Assembly (NCBI RefSeq): GCF_004331385.1
Contig: NZ_SJON01000004.1
Coordinates: 1 to 64,000, forward strand
DNA length: 64,000 bases
Direction of reading: 5' to 3'
DNA from: Enterobacter quasihormaechei
GTDB lineage: Bacteria; Pseudomonadota; Gammaproteobacteria; Enterobacterales; Enterobacteriaceae
How positions within the stretch are numbered: the first letter of the stretch is position 1; each line of letters begins with the position of its first letter. The translations under genes and the position numbers were made by a program. A model generated the notes under the pieces. The model was given only the letters and a program-made list of their open reading frames with translations. It was not told where the DNA came from and made no database searches. Of the stretch, positions 16,977 through 27,400 are shown in pieces.

Positions 16977-17234
16977 CAAAGCAAGGATTAACGTTCATTT
17001 CGCGGCCATATCTGACTTTGTTCTGAGTGGATGAGAATTGATACCTCTGAAGAAAACTTTCCTTCCTGCCTGAACCTTGCTTTGATGGCCATATCGGTGT
17101 TCTACTGGTATGGCTTTATACCCCACTAGTAATGTCTATTTTTTGTACGGATTTTCACTTGTGGGTACAGGTGCGGGTATAACTATTTACCCCTGTTTAT
17201 AAACAACATTGATATCAGTCTATTAGGTGTGTAA

Positions 17235-17256
17235 TTCGAGTCCGGCCTTCGCACCA
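17235..17256 (+). other. leuX tRNA 3'-end scar, likely island attachment site
   Basis: TTCGAGTCCGGCC followed by TTCGCACCA matches the T-arm, acceptor and CCA end of tRNA-Leu(CAA) leuX, which ends CTTCGGCACCA, with one G missing. Nothing tRNA-like precedes it, so this is a partial copy. Integrases of P4-type islands use the 3' end of leuX and leave such repeats. It marks the probable right border of the island to its left. Confidence 0.7.
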
Positions 17257-17270
17257 AAAGATGCAAATCA

Positions 17271-17296
17271 AAGTCGCTTAAGGGCGGCTTTTTTTG
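17271..17296 (+). terminator. Intrinsic terminator after the tRNA scar
   Basis: AAGTCGC and GCGGCTT pair (one G-U) around the loop TTAAGG and run into TTTTTTT. This is the kind of terminator found after tRNA genes, so it probably came with the tRNA 3' end. 17297-17653 holds no convincing gene. Confidence 0.75.
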
Positions 17297-17653
17297 TTTC
17301 TGAATCCATGCAAATTTTTTCTTTCAGCAGAAGACAATCTGATTCAACCAACATCAAATTTCTTGTGTGTATAGAAACGAATATATTCTAATGCGATAAC
17401 TTTTATATCTATGCATCAGCATTTCGGTGATTATTAAATGAATATTTTTCTTAATTTGCACGCTTTCCGCTTTATCCTGGAAAAGGAATGTATGCTGTCC
17501 CGCATGGTTTAAACATCTCACATCTGCTGTAACGAACCTCAAACTTTCTCCATCATTGATTAACTTGCTGTGACTTTGGTCATTGCTCCGGAATCTTCAG
17601 ATAGTTAAAGTAACAGTTATGTTCCTAAAATGTATGCGCAGGCCTGCATAACA

Positions 17654-20600
17654 ATGATGAATAAATCCAATTTTGAGTTCCTGAAGGGTGTGAACGATTT
17701 CACCTATGCCATCGCTTGCGCGGCGGAAAATAACTACCCGGATGATCCCAATACGGCGCTGGTAAAAATGCGTATGTTTGGCGAAGCGACGGCAAAACAT
17801 CTTGGGCTGCTGCTGGATATTCCTCCCTGTGAAAATCAGCACGAACTCCTGCGTGAGCTTGGCAAAATTGCCTTCGTTGACGACAGCATTCTTTCCGTGT
17901 TCCATAAATTACGTCGTATTGGTAACCAGGCTGTCCACGAATACCATAACGATCTTGATGATGCTCAGATGTGCTTAAGGCTGGGCTTTCGGCTGGGGGT
18001 CTGGTACTACCGTTTGGTTACGAAAGATTATGACTTCCCTGTGCCTGTTTTTGTTTTACCGGAGCGTGGAGAAAATCTTTACCGTCAGGAAGTACTGACG
18101 TTAAAACAAAAGCTAGAAGAGCAGTCACGTGAGAAAGCACTCAGTCAGGCTGAACTCGAAGCACAGCAGCAGAAACTGATTGCTCTGAACGGCTATATTG
18201 CCATTCTTGAAGGTAAGCAGCAGGAAACTGAAGCACAGACATTGGCTCGTTTCTCAGCTCTGGAAACGCAGTTAGCTGAGAAAAATGCGAAGCTTGCTAA
18301 GCTCACGGAACAGGAAAGAAAAGCCTACCATAAAGAAATCACCGACCAGGCCGTCAAGCGTACACTGAATCTCAGTGAAGAGGAGAGTCGCTTCCTGATT
18401 GACGCTCAGTTACGTAAAGCGGGTTGGCAGGCGGATAGTAAAATGCTGCGCTTTGCCAAAGGTGCTCGCCCGGAACCGGGTATCAATAAAGCGATTGCCG
18501 AATGGCCTACGGGTATAGATGAAACGGGTAAGCAAGGATTTGCGGATTATGTTCTGTTCGTTGGCCTCAAGCCCATCGCCGTTGTCGAAGCAAAACGTAA
18601 AAATATTGATGTTCCCGGCAAGCTGAATGAGGCTTATCGATACAGTAAATATTTCGATAATGCATTTTTGCGCGATACGCTTCTGGAGCAATTTACCCCC
18701 GACGATATACACGAAACCCTACCGGTTTACGAAATCAGCTGGCAAGATACCAGCGGCACACAGCGTTTTAAAATCCCCTTTTGCTACTCCACCAACGGGC
18801 GTGAATACCGCGCGGCGATGAAGACCAAAAGCGGTATCTGGTATCGCGACGTCCGCCACACCACCAATATGTCGAAAGCGCTGCCGGAATGGCATCGCCC
18901 GGAAGAGCTGCTGGCAATGCTGGGCAGCGACCCGCAGAGACAAAATCAGTGGTTTGCCGAAAACCCCGGAATGAGCGAGCTGGGCCTGCGCTATTACCAG
19001 GAAGATGCCGTCCGCGCGGTGGAACAGGCTATCGTAAACGGTCAGCAACACATCCTGCTGGCAATGGCGACCGGTACCGGTAAAACCCGTACCGCCATTG
19101 CTTTAATGTTCCGCCTGATCCAGTCGCAGCGTTTCAAACGCGTCCTGTTTCTGGTCGACCGGCGCTCGCTTGGCGAGCAGGCGCTGGGGTCGTTTGAAGA
19201 CACACGAATTAACGGCGACACCTTTAACAGTATTTTTGATATCAAAGGCTTGACCGACAAATTCCCGGAAGACAGTACCAAAATTCACGTCGCTACGGTT
19301 CAGTCTCTGGTTAAACGCACATTGCAATCCGATGAACCGATGCCGGTTGGCCGCTACGACTGTATCGTGGTCGACGAAGCACACCGCGGCTACATTCTTG
19401 ATAAAGAGCAGACCGAAGGCGAGCTGCAGTTCCGTAGCCAGCTGGATTACGTTTCTGCCTACCGTCGCATTCTCGACCACTTCGACGCGGTAAAAATTGC
19501 GCTGACCGCCACGCCAGCCCTGCACACGGTTGATATTTTCGGCGAGCCGGTTTACCGCTACACCTACCGAACGGCTGTGATCGACGGCTACTTGATCGAC
19601 CAGGATCCCCCCATTCAGATTGTCACACGTAACGCGCAGGATGGGGTCTATCTTTCTGAGGGCGAACAGGTGGAGCGCCTGAACCCGCAAGGCGAGCTGA
19701 TCAACGACACGCTGGCTGACGATCAGGATTTTGAGGTTGCCGATTTTAACCGCGGCCTGGTGATCCCGGCGTTTAACCGTGCGGTATGCGGTGAGCTCAC
19801 CAAATACCTGGATCCCACCGGACAGCAAAAAACGCTGGTGTTCTGCGTCACCAACGCCCATGCCGACATGGTGGTTGACGAGCTGCGCGCCGCGTTTAAG
19901 AAAAAGTATCCGCAGCTTGAACACGACGCCATTATCAAGATCACCGGTGATGCCGATAAAGACGCGAAGAAAGTGCAAAGCATGATCGTCCGCTTCAACA
20001 AAGAGCGGTTGCCCAATATTGTGGTCACCGTCGATCTGTTGACCACCGGCGTGGATATTCCGTCAATCTGTAATATTGTGTTCCTGCGCAAAGTCAAAAG
20101 CCGCATTCTATACGAGCAGATGAAGGGTCGTGCTACGCGTCTGTGCCCGTCGGTGGGGAAAACCAGCTTTAAGATTTTCGACTGTGTTGATATCTACAGC
20201 TCGCTGGAAAGCGTCGATACCATGCGCCCGGTGGTTGTGCGTCCACAGGTGGAACTGCAAACACTGGTCAATGAAATTACCGACTCAGAAACCTACAAAA
20301 CCATTGAAGCGGATGGCCGCAGTTTTGCCGAGCACAGCCATGAACAGCTGGTCGCTAAGCTGCAGCGAATCATCGGCCTCGCCACCTTTAACCGCGATCG
20401 CAGCGAAGCGGTGGATAAGCAGGTCCGCCGTCTGGATGAACTGTGCATGGATGCCGCAGGCGTCAACTTTGGCGGTCTGGCCTCACGCCTGCGGGAAAAA
20501 GGACCGCACTGGAGCGCCGAGATTTTCAATAAGCTTCCTGGCTTTATCGCCCGCCTCGAAAGGCTGAAAACCGATATCAATGCTCTGCGCGACGCCCCCA

Positions 20601-21166
20601 TCTTCCTCGATATTGATGATGAGGTAGTGAGCGTTAAATCGCTGTACGGTGATTACGATACGCCGCAGGATTTCCTCGAAGCGTTCGATGAGCTGGTGCA
20701 GAACGCTCCTAACGCTCAGCCCGCACTGCAGGCGGTGATCAATCGCCCCCGCGACCTCACCCGTAAAGGGCTGGTGGAATTGCAGGAGTGGTTTGACCGC
20801 CAGCATTTTGAAGAATCCTCCCTGCGCAGTGCGTGGAAAGCGACGCGCAATCAGGATATCGCCGCCAGGCTGATTGGCCACATCCGCCGCGCGGCGGTGG
20901 GCGATGCGCTCAAACCGTTCGACGAACGGGTCGATCACGCGCTGGCGCGTATCAAAGGCGAGAACGACTGGAGCGATGAGCAGCTAAGCTGGCTCGACCG
21001 TTTAGCGCAGGCGCTGAAAGAGAAAGTGGTGCTCGACGACGACGTGTTCAAAACTGGCAATTTCCACCGTCGCGGCGGTAAGCCAATGCTACAGCGTACC
21101 TTTGACGACAACCTTGACAGCGTGCTGGATAAGTTCAGCGATTACATCTGGGACGAGCTGGCTTAA
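17654..21166 (+). CDS. hsdR: Type I restriction endonuclease subunit HsdR (EcoEI/EcoAI-like)
   Basis: About 1170 residues. An N-terminal DUF4145-like helical domain (MNKSNFEFLKGVNDFTYAIA) leads into a coiled coil at residues 150-240, then the PD-(D/E)xK nuclease core (GFADYVLF then PIAVVEAKR), helicase motif I MATGTGKTRTA near residue 470, DEAH box VVDEAHRGY near 570, LTATPA, and motif VI region YEQMKGRATRLC near 825, followed by an EcoEI R C-terminal domain. It translocates DNA and cuts unmodified foreign DNA with HsdM and HsdS. The frame opens at 17630 and ATGs at 17654 and 17657 suit the conserved start; none has a clear Shine-Dalgarno. It is the first gene of the hsdRMS operon. Confidence 0.95.
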   Translation: MMNKSNFEFLKGVNDFTYAIACAAENNYPDDPNTALVKMRMFGEATAKHLGLLLDIPPCENQHELLRELGKIAFVDDSILSVFHKLRRIGNQAVHEYHNDLDDAQMCLRLGFRLGVWYYRLVTKDYDFPVPVFVLPERGENLYRQEVLTLKQKLEEQSREKALSQAELEAQQQKLIALNGYIAILEGKQQETEAQTLARFSALETQLAEKNAKLAKLTEQERKAYHKEITDQAVKRTLNLSEEESRFLIDAQLRKAGWQADSKMLRFAKGARPEPGINKAIAEWPTGIDETGKQGFADYVLFVGLKPIAVVEAKRKNIDVPGKLNEAYRYSKYFDNAFLRDTLLEQFTPDDIHETLPVYEISWQDTSGTQRFKIPFCYSTNGREYRAAMKTKSGIWYRDVRHTTNMSKALPEWHRPEELLAMLGSDPQRQNQWFAENPGMSELGLRYYQEDAVRAVEQAIVNGQQHILLAMATGTGKTRTAIALMFRLIQSQRFKRVLFLVDRRSLGEQALGSFEDTRINGDTFNSIFDIKGLTDKFPEDSTKIHVATVQSLVKRTLQSDEPMPVGRYDCIVVDEAHRGYILDKEQTEGELQFRSQLDYVSAYRRILDHFDAVKIALTATPALHTVDIFGEPVYRYTYRTAVIDGYLIDQDPPIQIVTRNAQDGVYLSEGEQVERLNPQGELINDTLADDQDFEVADFNRGLVIPAFNRAVCGELTKYLDPTGQQKTLVFCVTNAHADMVVDELRAAFKKKYPQLEHDAIIKITGDADKDAKKVQSMIVRFNKERLPNIVVTVDLLTTGVDIPSICNIVFLRKVKSRILYEQMKGRATRLCPSVGKTSFKIFDCVDIYSSLESVDTMRPVVVRPQVELQTLVNEITDSETYKTIEADGRSFAEHSHEQLVAKLQRIIGLATFNRDRSEAVDKQVRRLDELCMDAAGVNFGGLASRLREKGPHWSAEIFNKLPGFIARLERLKTDINALRDAPIFLDIDDEVVSVKSLYGDYDTPQDFLEAFDELVQNAPNAQPALQAVINRPRDLTRKGLVELQEWFDRQHFEESSLRSAWKATRNQDIAARLIGHIRRAAVGDALKPFDERVDHALARIKGENDWSDEQLSWLDRLAQALKEKVVLDDDVFKTGNFHRRGGKPMLQRTFDDNLDSVLDKFSDYIWDELA

Positions 21167-21237
21167 CGCGTTATCATCTACAGCAATTATATCTTCTGCG
21201 GCCCTACTGAGGGCCGCTGCTTTTCAGGGAATCAGAT

Positions 21238-22827
21238 ATGAACAATAACGATCTGGTCGCTAAGTTATGGAAACTCTGTGACAACCTGCGCGATGGCGGC
21301 GTCTCTTATCAAAACTACGTCAATGAACTCGCCTCGCTGCTGTTTTTGAAAATGTGTAAAGAGACCGGTCAGGAAACGGAGTATTTGCCGGTGGGCTATC
21401 GTTGGGACGACCTAAAATCCCGCATCGGCCAGGAGCAATTACAGTTCTACCGTAACCTGCTGGTGCATTTGGGGGCGGACGAACAGAAGCTCGTGCAAGC
21501 GGTTTTCCAGAACGTTAACACCACCATTACTCAGCCAAAACAGTTGACCGAACTGGTCAGCAATATGGATTCGCTTGACTGGTACAACGGAAATGATGGC
21601 AAATCTCGCGATGACTTCGGCGATATGTACGAAGGGCTGTTGCAGAAAAACGCCAACGAAACCAAATCCGGCGCGGGCCAGTACTTCACCCCGCGTCCGC
21701 TGATTAAAACTATCGTTCACCTGCTTAAGCCACAGCCGCGTGAAATTGTCCAGGATCCGGCTGCGGGCACGGCTGGATTTTTGATTGAAGCTGACCGCTA
21801 CGTAAAATCGCAAACTAACGATTTGGATGATCTTGACGGTGACACTCAGGATTTCCAGATCCACCGCGCGTTTATCGGCCTCGAACTGGTACCAGGCACC
21901 CGCCGTCTGGCATTGATGAACTGCCTGCTACACGATATTGAAGGCAACCTCGATCACGGTGGTGCCATCCGCCTTGGCAATACGCTCGGTAGCGAAGGTG
22001 AAAACCTTCCGCAGGCGCATGTGGTGATGACCAACCCACCGTTCGGCAGTGCCGCTGGTACTAACATTACCCGTACCTTTGTTCATCCAACCAGCAACAA
22101 ACAGCTGTGCTTTATGCAGCACATTATCGAGACGCTGCGTCCTGGTGGTCGTGCCGCAGTGGTTGTGCCGGATAACGTGTTGTTCGAAGGCGGCAAGGGC
22201 ACGGATATCCGTCGAGACCTGATGGATAAATGTCATCTGCACACCATTCTGCGTCTGCCGACAGGCATCTTTTATGCTCAGGGCGTGAAAACCAACGTGC
22301 TGTTCTTTACTAAAGGCACAGTGGCAAATCCTAACCAGGATAAGAACTGTACTGACGACGTCTGGGTGTATGACCTGCGCACCAATATGCCAAGCTTTGG
22401 CAAGCGTACGCCATTTACCGAGCAGTATTTGCAACCGTTTGAAACCGTCTACGGCGTGGATCCATACGGCCTTAGCCAACGCCCCGAAGGCGAGTGGAGT
22501 TTTAACGCCGAAGAGGCTGAAGTTGCAGATAGCGAAGAGAACAAAGACATCGACCAGCACCAGGCCACCAGCCGCTGGCGTAAATTCAGCCGCGAGTGGA
22601 TCCGTACTGCCAAGTCTGATTCGCTGGATATCTCATGGCTGAAGGACAAAGACAGTATCGACGCCGACAATCTGCCGGAGCCGGATGTATTAGCGGCAGA
22701 AGCTATGAGCGAGCTGGTACAGGCGATGGGAGAACTTGATTCGCTGATGCGTGAGTTAGGTGCAGGTGATGAAGCCGATGCGCAGCGTCAGCTGCTGAAT
22801 GAAGCATTTGGTGAGGTAAAAGTATGA
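21238..22827 (+). CDS. hsdM: Type I restriction-modification methyltransferase HsdM
   Basis: A 529-residue N6-adenine methylase of usual family length: HsdM_N domain (LVAKLWKLCDNLRDGG), SAM motif DPAAGTAGFLIEA, catalytic NPPFGS, and a C-terminal helical tail contacting HsdS. It protects host DNA and forms the core M2S complex. It follows hsdR by 71 bases with AGGGAATC before the ATG, and its TGA overlaps the hsdS ATG. It is clearly different from the 820-residue HsdM at the left end of the window, so the two systems should not share subunits. Confidence 0.96.
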   Translation: MNNNDLVAKLWKLCDNLRDGGVSYQNYVNELASLLFLKMCKETGQETEYLPVGYRWDDLKSRIGQEQLQFYRNLLVHLGADEQKLVQAVFQNVNTTITQPKQLTELVSNMDSLDWYNGNDGKSRDDFGDMYEGLLQKNANETKSGAGQYFTPRPLIKTIVHLLKPQPREIVQDPAAGTAGFLIEADRYVKSQTNDLDDLDGDTQDFQIHRAFIGLELVPGTRRLALMNCLLHDIEGNLDHGGAIRLGNTLGSEGENLPQAHVVMTNPPFGSAAGTNITRTFVHPTSNKQLCFMQHIIETLRPGGRAAVVVPDNVLFEGGKGTDIRRDLMDKCHLHTILRLPTGIFYAQGVKTNVLFFTKGTVANPNQDKNCTDDVWVYDLRTNMPSFGKRTPFTEQYLQPFETVYGVDPYGLSQRPEGEWSFNAEEAEVADSEENKDIDQHQATSRWRKFSREWIRTAKSDSLDISWLKDKDSIDADNLPEPDVLAAEAMSELVQAMGELDSLMRELGAGDEADAQRQLLNEAFGEVKV

Positions 22828-24341
22828 AGCTTTTTTCCTCTCACTCAAGTTGGAGTAAATCTTCTCTAGAAGATATTGCGATTCATATCATCGGTGGTGA
22901 CTGGGGGAAAGATCCAGAATTCAGCGAAGAAGGGTATGAATCTGTATCATGTATTCGTGGAGCTGAATTTAAAAAATGGAAAGAAAATTTCGGCAATACC
23001 GCTGTAATACGAAAGATAAAGGCTTCGAGTTTAACGTCTAGAGAGTTACTTAAAAACGACATATTAGTTGAAATCTCTGGAGGGGGACCAGACCAACCGG
23101 TAGGTAGAACTGTATTAATTGATGATAGAGTATTAAACAACCAAACGTTACCTTTGGTGTGTACAAACTTTCTTCGTTTAGTTAGGTTAAGTTCAGAAGT
23201 AAGTGCATCTTTTATTAATCGCTACTTAGAGTTTTTCTACAGTTCTGGTGAGGTTACTAAATACCAAGGAGGAAGTAACAACCTAAGGAATCTTAAATTT
23301 AAAGATTACTCAAAGATCGAAATACCACTACCATCACTTGCCGAACAAGAAACCATCACTGAAAAACTCGATACGCTGTTGGCGCAGGTTGACAACACCA
23401 AAGCACGTCTTGAGCAAATCCCACAAATCCTGAAACGTTTTCGTCAGGCGGTGATGAAACTCGCGATAACAGGTGAGCTAACATCAGAATACCGTAATAA
23501 TTTTCCTACTAATCTAGTTCAAGAAATCGCGGGTATTGTCGAAAAAGAACGGATAGAAAAGAAGATAAAAAACAGTAAATTATCGAAAGAACCATACCCT
23601 GCAAAGATACCATTTTCGATACCAAAAAGTTGGCAATGGTACAGACTGGGTCATATCAGTTTAAAAATAACAGATGGAGCTCATAACACTCCTAAAGTGT
23701 TAAGTGAAGGCTACCCATACATTATGGCTAAAGACCTAACAAAAGGTAAGCTCGATTTTTCTGAGGAAAGATTTATTTCAGAAAAAGACCATAAAGAACT
23801 TTATTTTAAATGTGCCCCAGAAGTAGGTGATCTTCTTATTGTTAACATCGGGGCTGGAACAGGGAACAATGTTTTAATAGACAGCGACATTGAGTTCAGT
23901 TTTAAAAACATCGCGATAATAAAAAAATCCAAACTGATAACACCAACTTATCTAAAGATTTTCTTTGATTCTCAAAAAAATAGAATATTCAATGAGCAGA
24001 CAAAGGGAGGAGCGCAGCCTTTTCTTAGTTTATCTGTATTAAACGATATTCCTTTTGCCCTCCCTCCTTTACCCGAACAACACGAAATCGTCCGCCGCGT
24101 CGAACAACTCTTCGCTTACGCCGACACCATCGAAAAGCAGGTCAACAACGCCCTGACCCGCGTCAACAGCCTCACCCAGTCAATCCTGGCGAAGGCCTTC
24201 CGCGGCGAGCTTACCGCCCAGTGGCGTGCTGACAACCCAAGTCTTATCAGCGGAGAAAACAGCGCTGCCGCCCTGCTGGAAAGGATTAAAGCCGAACGCG
24301 CGGCCAGCAGCGGTAAAAAAAACTCGCGTAAAAAAGCGTAA
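22824..24341 (+). CDS. hsdS: Type I restriction specificity subunit HsdS
   Basis: A 505-residue HsdS with two target-recognition domains (about residues 10-160 and 265-410), each followed by a conserved helical spacer: LPSLAEQETITEKLDTLLAQ and LPPLPEQHEIVRRVEQLFAY, with the repeated KLAITGEL / KAFRGELTAQWR motifs. The second conserved region plus a lysine-rich tail is typical of type IB (EcoAI/EcoEI) subunits. The recognition domains are AT-rich compared with the conserved parts and with hsdM, the usual sign of domain exchange between alleles. The ATG overlaps the hsdM stop. Confidence 0.95.
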   Translation: MKLFSSHSSWSKSSLEDIAIHIIGGDWGKDPEFSEEGYESVSCIRGAEFKKWKENFGNTAVIRKIKASSLTSRELLKNDILVEISGGGPDQPVGRTVLIDDRVLNNQTLPLVCTNFLRLVRLSSEVSASFINRYLEFFYSSGEVTKYQGGSNNLRNLKFKDYSKIEIPLPSLAEQETITEKLDTLLAQVDNTKARLEQIPQILKRFRQAVMKLAITGELTSEYRNNFPTNLVQEIAGIVEKERIEKKIKNSKLSKEPYPAKIPFSIPKSWQWYRLGHISLKITDGAHNTPKVLSEGYPYIMAKDLTKGKLDFSEERFISEKDHKELYFKCAPEVGDLLIVNIGAGTGNNVLIDSDIEFSFKNIAIIKKSKLITPTYLKIFFDSQKNRIFNEQTKGGAQPFLSLSVLNDIPFALPPLPEQHEIVRRVEQLFAYADTIEKQVNNALTRVNSLTQSILAKAFRGELTAQWRADNPSLISGENSAAALLERIKAERAASSGKKNSRKKA

Positions 24342-24376
24342 TTGGGGTTATCGGCCATCGCTGACTCGAGTCGTTT

Positions 24377-24407
24377 TAGCGCTCCCAATTCCTTATTGGG
24401 AGCGCTA
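24377..24407. terminator. Bidirectional hairpin between convergent hsdS and druE
   Basis: A perfect 13-base inverted repeat (TAGCGCTCCCAAT and its complement) with a 5-base loop, placed between the two convergent stops. There is no long T-run on either side, so termination may be weak or factor-assisted. Confidence 0.7.
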
Positions 24408-24412
24408 ATCCA

Positions 24413-27400
24413 TTAAGACGGCATCACCTCTACCAGCACATCCGTTGCCCAACTATCCTCGCTATTAAGGACTTTGCCCTCCTGGCAGGCTTGCGCCAGT
24501 TTTACTAGCTGATAAGTCACATCGTCAGTAAAGTCAAAGTTACGCCATGCATACGGGAAGTCGATACGCCAGTATCCCATTCCCTGGTCGAAGCGAATCT
24601 TCAACGTCTGACCATCTTCAAAGGTCACCGTCAGCTTACGATGATGTGGAATATCACGTGGTGAATCGAACACCGTCAGTTCTACCGCTCTGCCCATCGC
24701 CGCAGTAAACCACTGGTCGGCGAAATCCTGAAAATCCGCATCGCTCATCCAGTCATGGAACGGCCGGTTGCCGGGACGATCCTTGGGCTTAAACAGAGTA
24801 TGAAGCTCAAGCTCCGCGTCATCGGTCAGCTTTGTTTTTAGCGGTTTCAGTATCGCCCCCAGCAGTGCCAGCGCAACCGGGTTTTGCAGATAGCGATCGG
24901 TATAGTGAACGCTGGTGATTCGCTGGTTTTTCATCAGCGATTGTGCTTCTTCATGGCTGTTAAACAGCGTGTCCCAGAAGCGTTGTCCGAACTGCGAAAG
25001 TGCACCATTTAACTGTTTATGAATCTCTATGTCTTTGACACGCTCAACAGCGTTCGCTGCTTTCCCCGGCAAAACAAACTCGTTCAGTTTTACCGTTTTA
25101 TAGCCGAGGCTGCGAACGACCAGTTCGTCATTAAGGTGCCAGCCTGGACCCGGGATAGTTGCCTGCTGGCTGCGTGAAGCCAGCGTCATTATGCGATCGG
25201 CAAAGGCGATTTGCGCAACAATCGGCAATTCCAGAATCTGTTCGCTATGACACAAACGCACGCCCAAAGCAGTAAACTGCGAAAGTTCGTGCAACAACTC
25301 CGGATCATCGACGCCAGCAGGAATGACAAGGTCGACCGCAACATTGTCTTTAATCCGGTAGTTCTGAATCGCCGCCCGGAATTGACGGGCATAAAGATCC
25401 CATTCATGGAGTGGCCCATTCATCCACAGTGTGAGTTTTTCAGCTCCCTCGTTAATCGCCCGACGAAGGGTATCGCTAATCGGTCCCGAGCAATATCGGG
25501 CATCCGGTAGCGAGAATGTCTCTTCATCTGGTAAACCAATGTAGAAACTAAAGTCATTCCCAAGCCAGGTCAGCGCCGCTTTACGATCCAGCAGGTCATG
25601 ATCGTGGCGGGTTTGGGAATCGAGCAAACATTCACTGCATGCGGTATCACAATGGTTGCAGCCCAGCTGTTTCACCATCCCCAGCAGAATGGTCTCAATG
25701 TGTAATGAAGCACTGGACGCAAAACCTGCGCCACCGCTAATCACATCGTAAAGTTGAACGGCTAGTACCGATTGTCCATCTTCCTGCCTGACCGGACGCA
25801 CAGCGTAGCCCAGTTCTGCAGCAGAAATACCCAATACACCCGCCAGCGCCTGACGCAGGGCAACCGCCAGAGTCATGGCGACAAGCCGACCTTCTTCTGT
25901 ATTATCCGGCAGGTATTCACCGTTTTGAGGCTTTCGCAAAACCATTTCAAATACATCCGTTCGCGCTAATGCACCCAGAGTGACGTTTTTCATCAGTGCC
26001 GTCGAACCAGGGCAAATCAGCCGCTGATTTTGGCTATCGCGGTCCGCTTTCCCCGGACGCGGTGGGTAGTGAGCTTCCATACTTCTCGGTGCATCATTCT
26101 CATTCAGCATCGACTCTGCACGCCCACAGCTCAGGCATAACGCGTAACCATGCCCACCTTCTCCGAGACTTTGCTGGAAAACATGACCATCAGCACCAGA
26201 CGTCATATACCCCATTGTCGGGTTAGGCAACGGTACGGGTTCAGCTTTAACAAATACCCAGGCAGGGACAACCGGGATAAATTTCATGGTTTCAATGTTG
26301 TTTGTCACAGGTGCATGCGCATCGGTCACAAACCCGGCAGGCTGCAGCACCTGGCGGCGATTATCCATGATGATTTTTTCACCACAGGTGCTGTTGGTAC
26401 AGCATAATACCCCGGAACTGCTCATTCCCTCTTCATAGCCGATGGTCCCGCATTTGTGGCAGCGCCAGGCGCAATCCAGACGCTGCGCTTCATTCGTATC
26501 GGCATTAATATTGTGCCAGTGAAGGGAGACGCCGGCAGAACGGAAGACCCTGCCATCAAGAATAATTTCTGCACCTGGTGCATATTCACGGATAGCAACC
26601 CCAAGGTTGCGGGAGGGTAGCCCTTTATAACGCGACACGTTATCTTCGCGATCTTTTTTATCCCGGCTTTTCTGCGATTTTTCGCGAATATAGTCTTCCA
26701 TTGTGAAGTTATCAAACGTCACCACATCCGTTGGGAAGCCGTATCCGGGAAGGAAGGTTCTGGCCGCCAGATCGCGCAGTAGATATTCGCCGCAATGTCG
26801 TTTTTTTTCCAGTTCTATGCGCTTGCGATAAGGCGTTTGCGGCTGCGATTCGCGTTCCTGTGCAACAAGATCGCGATAGACGGAAAGCCATCTCTGTTGC
26901 AGAAGAGTAATCGCATCAACTGTTTTCTCTCGCAATTTGTGGGAGCTGGCGCCATGCAGCGCCGTGCCTTTTACCAGCCTTTCCAGCGCCGCGTCAATAT
27001 CAAGCTCGGGGCGTTCAAGCCAGACTTTAAAGCGTTCACATTTTGATTGATCTTCGTCATCACCGAAAAACCAGAGGCTGTCGAGGCTGGTTTTTTCTTT
27101 GTCCGTGTCGCCAATAACGTGACATAAAAAGTCAGAGAGCAATAACGCATTGACGTGGCGTTGCACCAGCCGGGCTGAGTTCATCGCCACCATCGGTGCA
27201 GGGATCATCGTTTCAAACGGCCAGAGCGGGTTGGCAAATACCTGTTGATCGTGCGGGTTACCTTTACACAATGTGTAAGATATCGCGCGCGATTCCTTGC
27301 TACGTCCGGCTCGTCCGGCTCGCTGTAAATAATTTGCCGGATGCGGCGGTACGTTGTTCATCACCACGGCGGTAATGCCACCGATATCAACCCCCATTTC

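Noticed and set aside
17100-17234. Full tRNA gene ending at 17256
   Set aside because: No D-arm, anticodon arm or 5' acceptor strand can be found upstream; only the 3' part is present.
18410-18712. Minus-strand open frames inside hsdR and other GC-rich genes
   Set aside because: They are shadows of strongly conserved coding sequence on the other strand and lack start signals.
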